Shown one piece after another: positions 40,801 to 48,534 of a stretch of 50,343 bases of DNA. Numbering within the stretch: position 1 is the first letter of the stretch; every line of letters starts with the position of its first letter. This stretch comes from Bacteroides sp. (GTDB lineage Bacteria > Bacteroidota > Bacteroidia > Bacteroidales > Muribaculaceae), in NCBI GenBank assembly GCA_014802015.1, contig JAAVDB010000044.1, positions 1-50,343 of the forward strand, read 5' to 3'. The notes beneath the pieces are model-generated. The model did no database searches, was not told the origin of the DNA, and saw only the letters and a list, made by a program, of their open reading frames with translations. Made by a program: the position numbers and the translations under genes.

Positions 40801-41047
40801 CAAGCTGAGAGACCTTACACTTGCCTATACATTTGACAAGGCTCTTCTCCAGAAGATTGGTATGAGTGAAGCACGTATCTATCTCCAGGGGAGAAACCTG
40901 TTCCGTATCACAGCCAAGGGCGTTGACATCGACCCTGAGACAATGGAAATCAACTATGATGGCGGTGCCGGCGCGTCGACCAACAGTGGATTCTCCGTAC
41001 TGCCCCGCAGCGCAGAGTATTACGTAGGTTTATCCTTCAGTTTCTAA
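37859..41047 (+). CDS. SusC-like TonB-dependent outer-membrane transporter
   Basis: A 1062-residue SusC family protein that imports oligosaccharides across the outer membrane with TonB energy. Signal peptide 1-20, then a carboxypeptidase-D-like domain (VVTGRVLGSDDEPLPGATVS), a TonB box-like EIIVTGYTT (about 107), the plug (about 115-230, with VLKDAVAASIYGSRSANGVI) and a 22-strand barrel ending in LSFSF, a C-terminal aromatic typical of BAM substrates. SusD follows after 43 bp. The substrate is predicted from the neighbours to be a xylose- and glucose-containing oligosaccharide. Confidence 0.95.
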   Translation: MIKRCITCILLMFVAIQVMTAQNPLVVTGRVLGSDDEPLPGATVSVTGTSVATATDIDGNFTLKVPVANTNGKIHASYIGMRPAEMAISKISGPVTLKLIEDDNKLDEIIVTGYTTLSKERATGSFGTVSAKKLEGKLSTSLADRIEGQMAGVVLNKDGSMSIRGRATLNAETDPLVVVDGYPTELKLTDLNPDNIANITVLKDAVAASIYGSRSANGVIIVTSKQGEEGKMRVSYRGTLKVLPKPDLDYLHMANASDYIDAQLDLYNQNPGGVNIAKKGTIDDLNRLIASHNAGMISDAEYDASVNRLRQNDFLADMKKYMFRTELTQTHNVGLSGGTPVNRYNLAINYTNTKGSFINTHSNRVIIDLNNEWKPFKFLTVGIGTSITYSRSHSPLTGWQTYTDYGRYTFPYSSLVDANGNLNDLSPLTYASQEMYAGVAGCKSTYYNPIQESYESYSKTVNFGARVNGFLRFNIIQGLNLEVGGNWNRSNSTYKAINTSESYVMRNAYNSSTSMSNPTNHYIPDGDAINETRYTSEDWTLRTQVSYSKSFGLHRISALAGNEVRRISYDNNQYETRLGYNSTAGSFSPVNMKDLNSGAYNSDMLGGSAGFSPSYGSYSLRDNRFVSWYFNGSYEYNNRYLVSGSIREDLTNFFGTDPKYRHKPLWSVGGTWKVSNEDFFTASWVSRLNLRASYGVNGNISLSEGPYLILAAGSFNSVTGGVANNISSFPNNTLRWEKTKTTNVGIDFDVLDNRLGVSIDYYYKKSTDILAADAVDPTTGTSRMTKNLGAIDNRGVEISLHGTPVRTSDFSWDMIFNMSFNKNKVIEYNVARNYPTSWAFNTPIHAAGYPMFGLFGYRFAGLDNNGVVTIYDNEGGTKLAADATVDDIVYLGSSVPKTEMSFTNVLKYKNWDLSFMFIAKFGHKFRKDVFQGSNINSRYVSQRWQKPGDEAHTIYPNLESWNMDLFYFPYCDINTGNASYAKLRDLTLAYTFDKALLQKIGMSEARIYLQGRNLFRITAKGVDIDPETMEINYDGGAGASTNSGFSVLPRSAEYYVGLSFSF

Positions 41048-41090
41048 TGTGATAGGAACTTATTGACGTTTAATTTTTAAGAATTACTTA

Positions 41091-42650
41091 ATGAAAGCAA
41101 TTAAATATATTCTTCCGTTGACGCTCGCCGCGATGGTTGCATCATGTGATGATTATCTTGATGTCAAGCCGGTCGGCAAGATGATACCTACCGAAGTGTC
41201 GCAGTTCGAGAATCTTCTCAACAGCTCGAATACCATCGATTTTTTCATGATGGACAACAACCGTGGTTGTTGTTATGCGATGCTTGGTGACAACCTGTGT
41301 ATCTCAGAGACACAAGCCCGTTACCAGTACACATCCACTCATCCCAATCTTGAGATGCTTGCGGCCTATGTGTTCTATGACAAGCTTGTGAATCCCAACA
41401 CGACACCATTCTTCTGGACAAGCGGTATCTATCGTTCGGTCGCATACTTCAACAATGTCATCGATGGTATCGAAGGTCTTGGTGCCGATGATGAGTATTC
41501 GCTGGGAGTCATAGCTCAGGCCCGAGTAGGCCGTGCATGGGTATATCTCAACGCTGCCAATACTTATGGCCCCGTGTATAATCCCGACGGGCCTAATGAT
41601 ACGCCTTGCATCCCTCTCCGCACCAGTGGCGATCCTACAGTGTCTAACGGACCTCTTGCCACTACGGCACAGCTTTACGCTCAGGTTAAGGCCGATCTGG
41701 ACTTCGCTTGCAATCACGCTCCTCTCCACAGTGCTAATGCCGCACGTGCCACACGCTCGGCAGCATACGCCCTGAGGGCTGAGTATCACATGTACACACG
41801 CAATTGGACTGAGATGCTCAGAGATGCACAGGAAGCATGGCGTCTGGCTCTTGAGACAAAAGGCTCCGTTGACAATCTCATCTATAACCTCGCTGATTTC
41901 TATTACGAGGAAGTGTCGCAGAACAATCCTCCGGAAGGTGTCGATCCGCGCGTCTATATGGAATTTCGCGGTCCCGACCTCAACTTCGAGATGACCGAAA
42001 ACCGCGAGAATCTCCTGTATCGCATCTCGCCATACGGAGCGTCACCCAGCCGTTTCTATCCCTCCGATGACTGGATGTCAATATTTGACAAGAATACCGA
42101 CAGACGTTGGGATCTCTTTGCACTGGCCGATGAGGGCTATAGGACAACAGTCGGCTCTACCGAGTATGATGACGGCATACACATCGCCTACTATCGCTCT
42201 GACCTGATGTCGACATGTTCGTCGCTTACCCATCCGCTCCTGTTGCTCGAAAAGGCCGAGGCCGAGGCACGTACAAATCATCTGACCGATGCGTTGGCAA
42301 GCCTCAACACACTGCGCAAATACCGTTACTCAGGTACGGACACCGACCTTGCAGGCGGCGCGTCAATGAGTCAGGACCAACTGCTCGAAGAGATTCTTAA
42401 CGAGCGTCGGCGTGAGCAGCACATTGTATCGTTCCAGCGCACTGTCGATCTGAAGCGTTACGCCTACGACACCGGCAAACCATGGTGCAAGCAGGTGATC
42501 GTGCATAAGATCGGTGACAAGGAGTACAGCGCACCCATCACCGCACCCGTGTTTAACTCGATCAACATCGACAATGCCATCCTCAAGTACAATCCCGAGT
42601 GGGGCATTCCCTTGTCGACAGGATCATACGCTCCATATTCATTGCTCTAA
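41091..42650 (+). CDS. SusD-like surface glycan-binding lipoprotein
   Basis: The 519-residue lid of the SusCD importer. The lipoprotein signal ends at VASC (Cys19), followed by DDYLDVKPVG, the start seen in most SusD proteins. Helical TPR-like pairs dominate the middle (YSLGVIAQARVGRAWVYLNA), and the C-terminal motif LLEEILNERRREQHIVSFQR is typical of the family. It binds glycan at the cell surface. No separate second surface glycan-binding protein follows: the operon ends in a hairpin. Confidence 0.95.
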   Translation: MKAIKYILPLTLAAMVASCDDYLDVKPVGKMIPTEVSQFENLLNSSNTIDFFMMDNNRGCCYAMLGDNLCISETQARYQYTSTHPNLEMLAAYVFYDKLVNPNTTPFFWTSGIYRSVAYFNNVIDGIEGLGADDEYSLGVIAQARVGRAWVYLNAANTYGPVYNPDGPNDTPCIPLRTSGDPTVSNGPLATTAQLYAQVKADLDFACNHAPLHSANAARATRSAAYALRAEYHMYTRNWTEMLRDAQEAWRLALETKGSVDNLIYNLADFYYEEVSQNNPPEGVDPRVYMEFRGPDLNFEMTENRENLLYRISPYGASPSRFYPSDDWMSIFDKNTDRRWDLFALADEGYRTTVGSTEYDDGIHIAYYRSDLMSTCSSLTHPLLLLEKAEAEARTNHLTDALASLNTLRKYRYSGTDTDLAGGASMSQDQLLEEILNERRREQHIVSFQRTVDLKRYAYDTGKPWCKQVIVHKIGDKEYSAPITAPVFNSINIDNAILKYNPEWGIPLSTGSYAPYSLL

Positions 42651-42684
42651 AAAATACCCTCCAATATACTGAATTGATCAACTT

Positions 42685-42718
42685 AACAGCGGTGTGCCGG
42701 CCTCGGCACACCGCTGTT
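42685..42718 (+). terminator. terminator after susD
   Basis: AACAGCGGTGTGCCG (42685-42699) pairs perfectly over 15 bp with CGGCACACCGCTGTT (42704-42718). The plus-strand tail has few T, so it may work by its very stable stem. Confidence 0.7.
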
Positions 42719-42722
42719 GCAT

Positions 42723-42759
42723 AAAAAAGTCCAACTTCCTGAGTGTGGAGGTTGGACTT
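42723..42759 (-). terminator. terminator of the adenylation-protein gene
   Basis: AAGTCCAAC (42727-42735) pairs with GTTGGACTT (42751-42759), with TTCC/GGAG inside. On the minus strand six T follow at once. Confidence 0.8.
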
Positions 42760-42790
42760 GATATTTTATATGATGTTATTGTTGTATTTC

Positions 42791-44275
42791 TCATCCTGCA
42801 GCTGAATCTTTGAGTACGACGGGGAGTGCGAGTGTGTTGACCTGGCCTGATGCGGTGACCGGAAGTTCGCGCAACAGCACGAAAAATTCGGGTATCATAT
42901 AGGCCGGCAGGTACTGGGCCAGACGGTTCTTGACCCAAGAGAGGCTGAACGAAGAGGTAGTGGGCACGACATAACCTACGAGATAGGTAGCTCCCTTTTC
43001 ATCCTGATAGTGTACGACTGCACAATCGCTGACCTCGCCTGTAGCGAGAAGTGCGCGCTCGACTTCACCTGTCACTACTCGTTTGCCGAGGATGTTGACC
43101 TCACTCTCCTTACGGCGTACATACGAGATGTTGCCGTCAGTCAGACGTATACCGATGTCACCTGTGCGGGCTACGCGTGTGCCGTCAGGGAGTATGGCGA
43201 TGGACGAGAGCTGTTCGGCACGGTGGTCGCCCGTGAATGAGTCAGCCACGCCTGAGCCGGCAATGCATATCTCACCCTCCTCTCCGTCAGCTACGGGACG
43301 GAGTTCGCTGTCGAGCAGCATTACCTCCACACCGTCGAGCGGACTGCCGATGGGGAAGTTGCCTGATGCGAGCGAGTAGCCGTTGTTGCAGCAGTAACAT
43401 GTAGTGAGTGCGGTGCCTTCGGTCGGTCCGTAGGTGTGATAGACGGGGAGCTGTTCGAGCAGGTGACCGATGGATGAGGGGTTGAGCTGGTCGCCACCGC
43501 TGATGAGCATACGCAGTGTGATCGGTAGCGAGGGCATACGGTTCAACTCCTGGAGCAGATAGGGGAATCCGCTGATGATTGACACGTACTGATCGTCGGC
43601 AAACTGCATGAGTGCCTGTGGATTGTTGCGTGTGGCGGCTGACGGTATGGCGAGTACGGCTCCGTTGAGAAGCGTGCCGAATACCTCTTCGATAAATATA
43701 TTGACGATGCATGCCGAATACTGGAGCAGCACGTCGTCAGGTGATATGTTGAACGTCTGTCCGAAACGCCGGGCCATCTCGACGACCTGACGGTTGCCTA
43801 CCATCACGCCGATGGGATAACCGGAGATGCTGGAGGTGTACATGATATATGCTGGTCGGTCGGCCTTGCAACGGTCGGGCAGGGGATAGAGTTCGGAGGC
43901 CGATGTGATCTGGCTACCTACGATGAAGAGTGTGAAGTCACTGAGCATCGAGCTGTATTTCTCCTGAGTCACGACGAAATCCACTCCGCTCTCGGTGAGA
44001 AAACGGTTCATCCTCTCGGGGGGGAAGTCCGGCTCGACGGGCACGAATGCCGCGCCGCATTTGATGATCGCCATGATGGCGGCTATCATTTCCAGACTGT
44101 GGTCCATGACCACACCCACACGTGCGGGGATAAAGGTCGGAAACCGTGATATGAGTGTATCGACCATGCGGTCGAGCCCTGAATAAGTTACGCATGAACG
44201 CTCGTCAATGATGGCGGGCTGGTCGGGTTGAGCAGTGACGAGTTCCTTGAAGCGTGAATAGATCGTCGTATCCAT
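42791..44275 (-). CDS. lone NRPS-type adenylation protein with degenerate core motifs
   Basis: A 494-residue member of the AMP-binding superfamily with an NRPS A-domain pattern and no carrier or condensation domain. Core motifs are visible: A2 (KCGAAFVPVEPDFPPER, 72-88), A5 (HTYGPTEGTA), A7 (ARTGDIG) and A8 (RRKESEVNILGKRVVTGEVE). Two motifs are broken. A3, normally TSGSTGKPKG, reads TSSISGYPIG (147-156). The catalytic lysine of A10 (SGKVDR) is Gln478 in TASGQVNT. Adenylate formation should therefore be poor or absent, and it may bind a ligand or serve a structural role (inference). It lies 101 bp after the ATPase-TOPRIM gene on the same strand, with AAGAAGGATG before the start. Confidence 0.85.
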   Translation of the reverse strand: MDTTIYSRFKELVTAQPDQPAIIDERSCVTYSGLDRMVDTLISRFPTFIPARVGVVMDHSLEMIAAIMAIIKCGAAFVPVEPDFPPERMNRFLTESGVDFVVTQEKYSSMLSDFTLFIVGSQITSASELYPLPDRCKADRPAYIMYTSSISGYPIGVMVGNRQVVEMARRFGQTFNISPDDVLLQYSACIVNIFIEEVFGTLLNGAVLAIPSAATRNNPQALMQFADDQYVSIISGFPYLLQELNRMPSLPITLRMLISGGDQLNPSSIGHLLEQLPVYHTYGPTEGTALTTCYCCNNGYSLASGNFPIGSPLDGVEVMLLDSELRPVADGEEGEICIAGSGVADSFTGDHRAEQLSSIAILPDGTRVARTGDIGIRLTDGNISYVRRKESEVNILGKRVVTGEVERALLATGEVSDCAVVHYQDEKGATYLVGYVVPTTSSFSLSWVKNRLAQYLPAYMIPEFFVLLRELPVTASGQVNTLALPVVLKDSAAG

Positions 44276-44376
44276 GATTACATCCTTCTTAATAGTTTAT
44301 ATCATAATAACACTTATCCGGCACAGCGGTTGAGTCGGATTTAGTTAAAATTTGGAAACTACAGAAGGATAGTAGA

Positions 44377-45981
44377 TTACATGGCGGTCTCTGAGTCCGT
44401 GCCGTCCGTGAGATTGAATGTGGCCCTGATGGCCGAACGTATAGTGTCGGAGCCGGTGCGGTTGTGGGCGAGGATATTGATGATGGTGTTGATGTATGTA
44501 TCCTTGTCATCATGCCTCAGTCCGCAATGGCGCGCCACGTGACTTTCTGACAGCATGGTCTTACGGTTATAGACGCGCAGTATCGATGCATAGTCCCCCT
44601 CCTTGACATATCTGCGGAAGTCGCGGCACAACTGCTCGTACAGCGCCAGCGGATTAAGCTCTTCGGCCAGGTCTCGTATATGTGCCTCAAGCTGGTTGAT
44701 GTTGGCGAAACGTCCGTCTATGCGGTGTTCCACCCCCTTTTTGATGCGATGGCGTGTGTGCTGCAGAGCCTGTTGGCGCAGGTCGGTCTCGAAGAGACGG
44801 ATGATGTTGCGCCTGACCTTTTCAAACACCTCGTCGGGATCACGGCGGTTGAGGGAGGCGAGCGTGCGTATGACCGGTTCGAGCATGAAGATATTCTCGA
44901 TTTCGGCCACATCGGGCACGAATACCTGCTTCTTGCGCAGATATGCCACTTCGCCCTCGTCGCGACGGTCACGGTCGACGATGCCGTAGGCGTTGAGGTT
45001 GTGGAATGCACGAAGTGAGTTGAACGTGCGTGTCGACTCGATGACGCGGTCACACCCGCCGAGCGATTTGACCGTATAGTCGTTGAATATTAGCGGATAG
45101 AGACGTGCGTCAATGGAGTTGACACCGTCCCCTTCGATGAACAGTACGGGTTTGCGTGCGCCGAGGATGGCGAGAAACACGTCGTCGCTTATCCCCTCGG
45201 CCGATGTGAGCAGGTCATAGTCCCACTCGCCGTGATCGTAGTCATAGTCCTTGACCCAGATGGTGCACCCTTCGCCGCGCGATGAAGCGAACTGCAGGTC
45301 GTGTGTCACGTATATGAACGTGCAGTCGGGACGCGAGTTCTCGATGCTGTTCCACAGCGATGCCGTTGATGACGGATGCAGAAACATTTCGGGCGACTCG
45401 ACGAGTATCACTGCATCCTTGGGCGCGTAGGTCACCGCTCCGAGATAATAGAACACGGTCTTCTCTCCGTCCGACAGTTTAGACGGCGAATAGGGATCCG
45501 AATCCGAGTCGCGGCTGAAGAGCATGCGTCCGCTGTCGACGAGGACCCTGTTGCCCGGGAATACCTTGTGCCACTGCTGCATCACGCGGTCGAGCCGTGT
45601 GGGGGGCGGCAGTTGCGTACGCAGATGATGAGCTGCCCCCTCGTCCGAGTATTTGTATTGGATGAGATTGAGCATCTCTTCATTGACCATCATGCCGATT
45701 AGTCGCTCAAACTCGCCGCGCAGATCGGGGCGGAGGAGTGAAGAACCGCTGACGGCACGGTTATAGATTGAGTCGATGGACGTATCGCTCTGATCCTGAC
45801 TGTCGCGGTTGTATAGAGCTTTTAGAGCCGACAGGCGAAATGTGCGGTGACCGAGATCAGCGGCCAGACGGTTAGCGAAACGGGTTTTGCCCGAGCCGTT
45901 GGCGCCTATGATGACGATGTGGCGCATTCCTGAGGTGTCGATGTCGAGAGGTGCGGATCCTGTGCGTGGAGGGAGTAGCAT
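44377..45981 (-). CDS. single-chain ABC-type ATPase plus DUF4435/TOPRIM protein (PARIS-like)
   Basis: A 534-residue protein joining two parts. Residues 15-235 form an ABC/SMC-type ATPase: Walker A GANGSGKT (26-33), signature LSDGEK (169-174), an altered Walker B VILVESPEMFLHP (191-203, where DEPE is usual) and H-loop THD (His227). Residues 275-400 match a DUF4435 TOPRIM-like domain: Glu283 in LFIEGDG, then VDRD (Asp336, Asp338), and a further acidic cluster VAEIEN. The rest is helical. PARIS anti-phage systems consist of an AriA ATPase and an AriB DUF4435 nuclease, and merged forms exist, so this could be one. Similar proteins are also widespread as uncharacterised chromosomal genes. No partner gene is adjacent, and the base composition is like its neighbours. 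Confidence 0.8.
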   Translation of the reverse strand: MLLPPRTGSAPLDIDTSGMRHIVIIGANGSGKTRFANRLAADLGHRTFRLSALKALYNRDSQDQSDTSIDSIYNRAVSGSSLLRPDLRGEFERLIGMMVNEEMLNLIQYKYSDEGAAHHLRTQLPPPTRLDRVMQQWHKVFPGNRVLVDSGRMLFSRDSDSDPYSPSKLSDGEKTVFYYLGAVTYAPKDAVILVESPEMFLHPSSTASLWNSIENSRPDCTFIYVTHDLQFASSRGEGCTIWVKDYDYDHGEWDYDLLTSAEGISDDVFLAILGARKPVLFIEGDGVNSIDARLYPLIFNDYTVKSLGGCDRVIESTRTFNSLRAFHNLNAYGIVDRDRRDEGEVAYLRKKQVFVPDVAEIENIFMLEPVIRTLASLNRRDPDEVFEKVRRNIIRLFETDLRQQALQHTRHRIKKGVEHRIDGRFANINQLEAHIRDLAEELNPLALYEQLCRDFRRYVKEGDYASILRVYNRKTMLSESHVARHCGLRHDDKDTYINTIINILAHNRTGSDTIRSAIRATFNLTDGTDSETAM

Positions 45982-46042
45982 GATGGTAGAAGATTTTTGT
46001 GAGGTGAGGGGGTATGATCAAGAGATTGTTCTTTTACAACCG

Positions 46043-47311
46043 CTAAAATTCATATCGCGAGGATATGTTGACCAGAAGGGCTGATGAGACTCCGTGGGCC
46101 GATGCTCCTTCGGGGATATGGTAGGCGGTGGACGGTTTTACCGTAAATCGGTAGCGTGACATCTCGTATCCCACCGAGGCATGTGTGCTGAAATGCGGAC
46201 TGAGCCGCAGGACACATCCGACACCTATACGTCCTACGGGCGATGAAGTGCCGGTGCTGACGGATGAGTCGTCGAGATTTAACGGCAGGTTGTGACGGTA
46301 GCCTGCGGCGGCCTCAGCTGTCAGACGGAAACGGCTGCTGAGAGTGTGGATATAATAAGGAGCCACCATCGCGCTGACCGAAGTGAGCGACTTGACGAAG
46401 GTACGGTCATGGTGTACGTTGGTGACGAGCGGTGTCGACAGCAATCCTACCTCCAGTGCCACCCCCCAGTGGTCGGAAAATCTGTGACCGCTGCGCAGCG
46501 ACACCGACAGTGAGGGCAGACGTTCTATAGAGGTCTGACCTGCATGTATCGGACCGAGCGGGAGTGAGAGTCCGGTCTGCAATGACATGAATGAGAAGTA
46601 TGACTCTTTGCACAGATCACGCCCTGTGATGCAGGCTTGAGAATTGCCGAATATGAGATCGCTTATCAGATAGCCGACGTTGGCCGAGAGTATGCCTATA
46701 CCGGCACCGGCGATTACATCCACAGGATAGTGATGACGGTCAAATATACGCTCAAGAGCTATGCCTGTGGCGAGCGTGTAGGCTCCGACCGTGTACCACG
46801 GTGACAGGTCACCGAGTTCGTAAGCCGCCATTGTCGCGCCCATGAATGCCCAGGCCGTGTGGCCTGACGGGAACGCGTCGGGCCCGCTCACGTCAGGACG
46901 TATGTCTACTATAGCCGATTTAAGCCCCTTGACACTACCTGCCATAAATGCCGTGGCCACAGCCTGTGTCACGGCCAGGCGTTTCCAGTCCGACCTGGTG
47001 TGAGCGCCGGCGGCCTTGAATACCCAAGGGGTGAGGGTCGGTACATACTGGAGGTAATCGGCCAGATGATCAGCGCCCTTGTCAGACGATCTTACCTTGA
47101 AAGCATGCGGATAGATCTGACGAGCGGTCCCGGCCACACCGAGCATTCCCGCTCCGGCCACTATGCCTGGCCACGGATGCAGTGACTTGATCGGACGCAG
47201 GGTGTCGGCTTCAATTATAGTATCGGCATGCGTCACACTCCCCCTGATCGAGATGATCGTGAGCAAAAGGACTGTGATGAACCTACATGTGTATGAATAG
47301 GTGGCCGACAT
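46043..47311 (-). CDS. PAP2 phosphatase with C-terminal outer-membrane-barrel-like domain
   Basis: A 422-residue exported protein (signal FITVLLLTIISIRGSVTHA). Residues 50-225 are a PAP2 phosphatase: KSAIVDIRP (motif 1), PSGHT (motif 2) and RIFDRHHYPVD (motif 3, with Glu in place of the leading Ser), among hydrophobic helices. From about 240 alternating beta-strands follow (FMSLQTGLSLPLGP, RLTAEAAAGYRHN, FSTHASVGYEMSRYRFTV) to a final Phe (SSRYEF), the mark of a BAM-inserted barrel. A predicted function is dephosphorylation of a lipid or isoprenyl phosphate in the envelope. It lies 78 bp after the AraC gene and 61 bp before the ATPase gene. Confidence 0.85.
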   Translation of the reverse strand: MSATYSYTCRFITVLLLTIISIRGSVTHADTIIEADTLRPIKSLHPWPGIVAGAGMLGVAGTARQIYPHAFKVRSSDKGADHLADYLQYVPTLTPWVFKAAGAHTRSDWKRLAVTQAVATAFMAGSVKGLKSAIVDIRPDVSGPDAFPSGHTAWAFMGATMAAYELGDLSPWYTVGAYTLATGIALERIFDRHHYPVDVIAGAGIGILSANVGYLISDLIFGNSQACITGRDLCKESYFSFMSLQTGLSLPLGPIHAGQTSIERLPSLSVSLRSGHRFSDHWGVALEVGLLSTPLVTNVHHDRTFVKSLTSVSAMVAPYYIHTLSSRFRLTAEAAAGYRHNLPLNLDDSSVSTGTSSPVGRIGVGCVLRLSPHFSTHASVGYEMSRYRFTVKPSTAYHIPEGASAHGVSSALLVNISSRYEF

Positions 47312-47389
47312 GGTCGTGGTGATGCGTGCTTAGTGATTAATATTGCGGGTTTATATGCTCTCAACGCTTGTGAGTGCAGGATTGTTGTG

Positions 47390-48340
47390 TCAGGAGCGTT
47401 GATATTCCGACGGTGACATGCCTGTGAGATGCTTGAAATATTTTCCGAATGACGATTGATTTGGAAAATTAAGTTCGTAAGCTACCTGCTGGATGTTCTT
47501 TCCCGAGAATCGCAGCAGATTCTTGGCTTCGAGTATGACGTACGAGTCGATTACCTCGGTAGCCGACCGTCCGGTGCTCTCCTTGATTATGAGCGACAGG
47601 TATTTGGGCGAGATGAACAGTTTGCCGGCATAGAACGCGACCGACCGTTCGCGCACGTGATGCTCATGCACGAGACGCATGAACTCGTTGACGTAAGTCG
47701 AGCGGCGCGAACGTGACGGCCTTACCTCGTCAGGCGAGTCCTTGAGGCGGCGGGTCACGAGGTTGAGCACCTGATACAGAAGTGCGGCGATGAGACAGCG
47801 TGCTATGGACTTAGTGTAGAGATTATCACTGTTTTCCGACGAATTGCGGTGCAGCAGACTGAAATATTCGCGCAGTCCGGCAGTCTCGTCGGGGGTGATG
47901 TGCATCACGCGGTCGGCATCCGAGCGCTGTCCGAAATTCAGAGGTCTGGATGAGCCGATGACATTGAGGTCGAAATTAATATCATGCATGAACTCGGTCG
48001 ACACGAACAGCAGATAACAGTCCAGATCGGTCGGATCGATCTTCTTCATCTCGATCATCGAGCCTGGTGGAATAACGGTGATGCATTCCGATGTCAGCGT
48101 GACGGGTGTAAGGTTAAGCTCAAAATCGAGCTGTCCGCTGACGCACAGTATCCACGAGATGCCGTCGATACGTAGCGGTCCGTCGATATGGTCAATGCCG
48201 TTGAGACTGTCAAACCGCATGGCGCGGAGGATGGTGTCGGAGGTCAGACGCGTGAACAGATAGTCGTCACTCAGATTGGAGAACTCGGACGAGAATCGCG
48301 ACAATGCAGTGAGTTGGTTGAGGTTGACGGTATTTCCCAT
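47390..48340 (-). CDS. AraC-family transcription regulator
   Basis: A 316-residue cytosolic regulator. Residues 40-150 look like a cupin-type effector domain (SWILCVSGQLDFELNL, CITVIPPGSMIEMK). The C-terminal 100 residues are a double HTH (FYAGKLFISPKYLSLIIKES and IQQVAYELNFPNQSSFGKYF, ending MSPSEYQRS). The effector is unknown. A TACTTTTG box lies about 45 bp upstream without a clear -33 element. It precedes the PAP2 gene and follows the porin gene on the same strand. Confidence 0.9.
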   Translation of the reverse strand: MGNTVNLNQLTALSRFSSEFSNLSDDYLFTRLTSDTILRAMRFDSLNGIDHIDGPLRIDGISWILCVSGQLDFELNLTPVTLTSECITVIPPGSMIEMKKIDPTDLDCYLLFVSTEFMHDINFDLNVIGSSRPLNFGQRSDADRVMHITPDETAGLREYFSLLHRNSSENSDNLYTKSIARCLIAALLYQVLNLVTRRLKDSPDEVRPSRSRRSTYVNEFMRLVHEHHVRERSVAFYAGKLFISPKYLSLIIKESTGRSATEVIDSYVILEAKNLLRFSGKNIQQVAYELNFPNQSSFGKYFKHLTGMSPSEYQRS

Positions 48341-48475
48341 AATGACGGTATGTTTAGAGGAGCAGAATTATGCAAAAGTAGTCAAAATATCCTCAAATGC
48401 CATCGTTGTGACTAAAATTTTGGTAAAAAAGGCGCGAATCAGCGAATAATAGGCAAGAATATTTCTCATAAAAAT

Positions 48476-48514
48476 ACTGTCCGCGGCCAGTATATATAAT
48501 TGTCCGCGGACAGT
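48476..48514 (-). terminator. terminator after the porin gene
   Basis: ACTGTCCGCGG (48476-48486) pairs perfectly with CCGCGGACAGT (48504-48514). The minus strand continues ATTTTTATG. Confidence 0.85.
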
Positions 48515-48534
48515 GATTAAGTACCTGTATGGGA

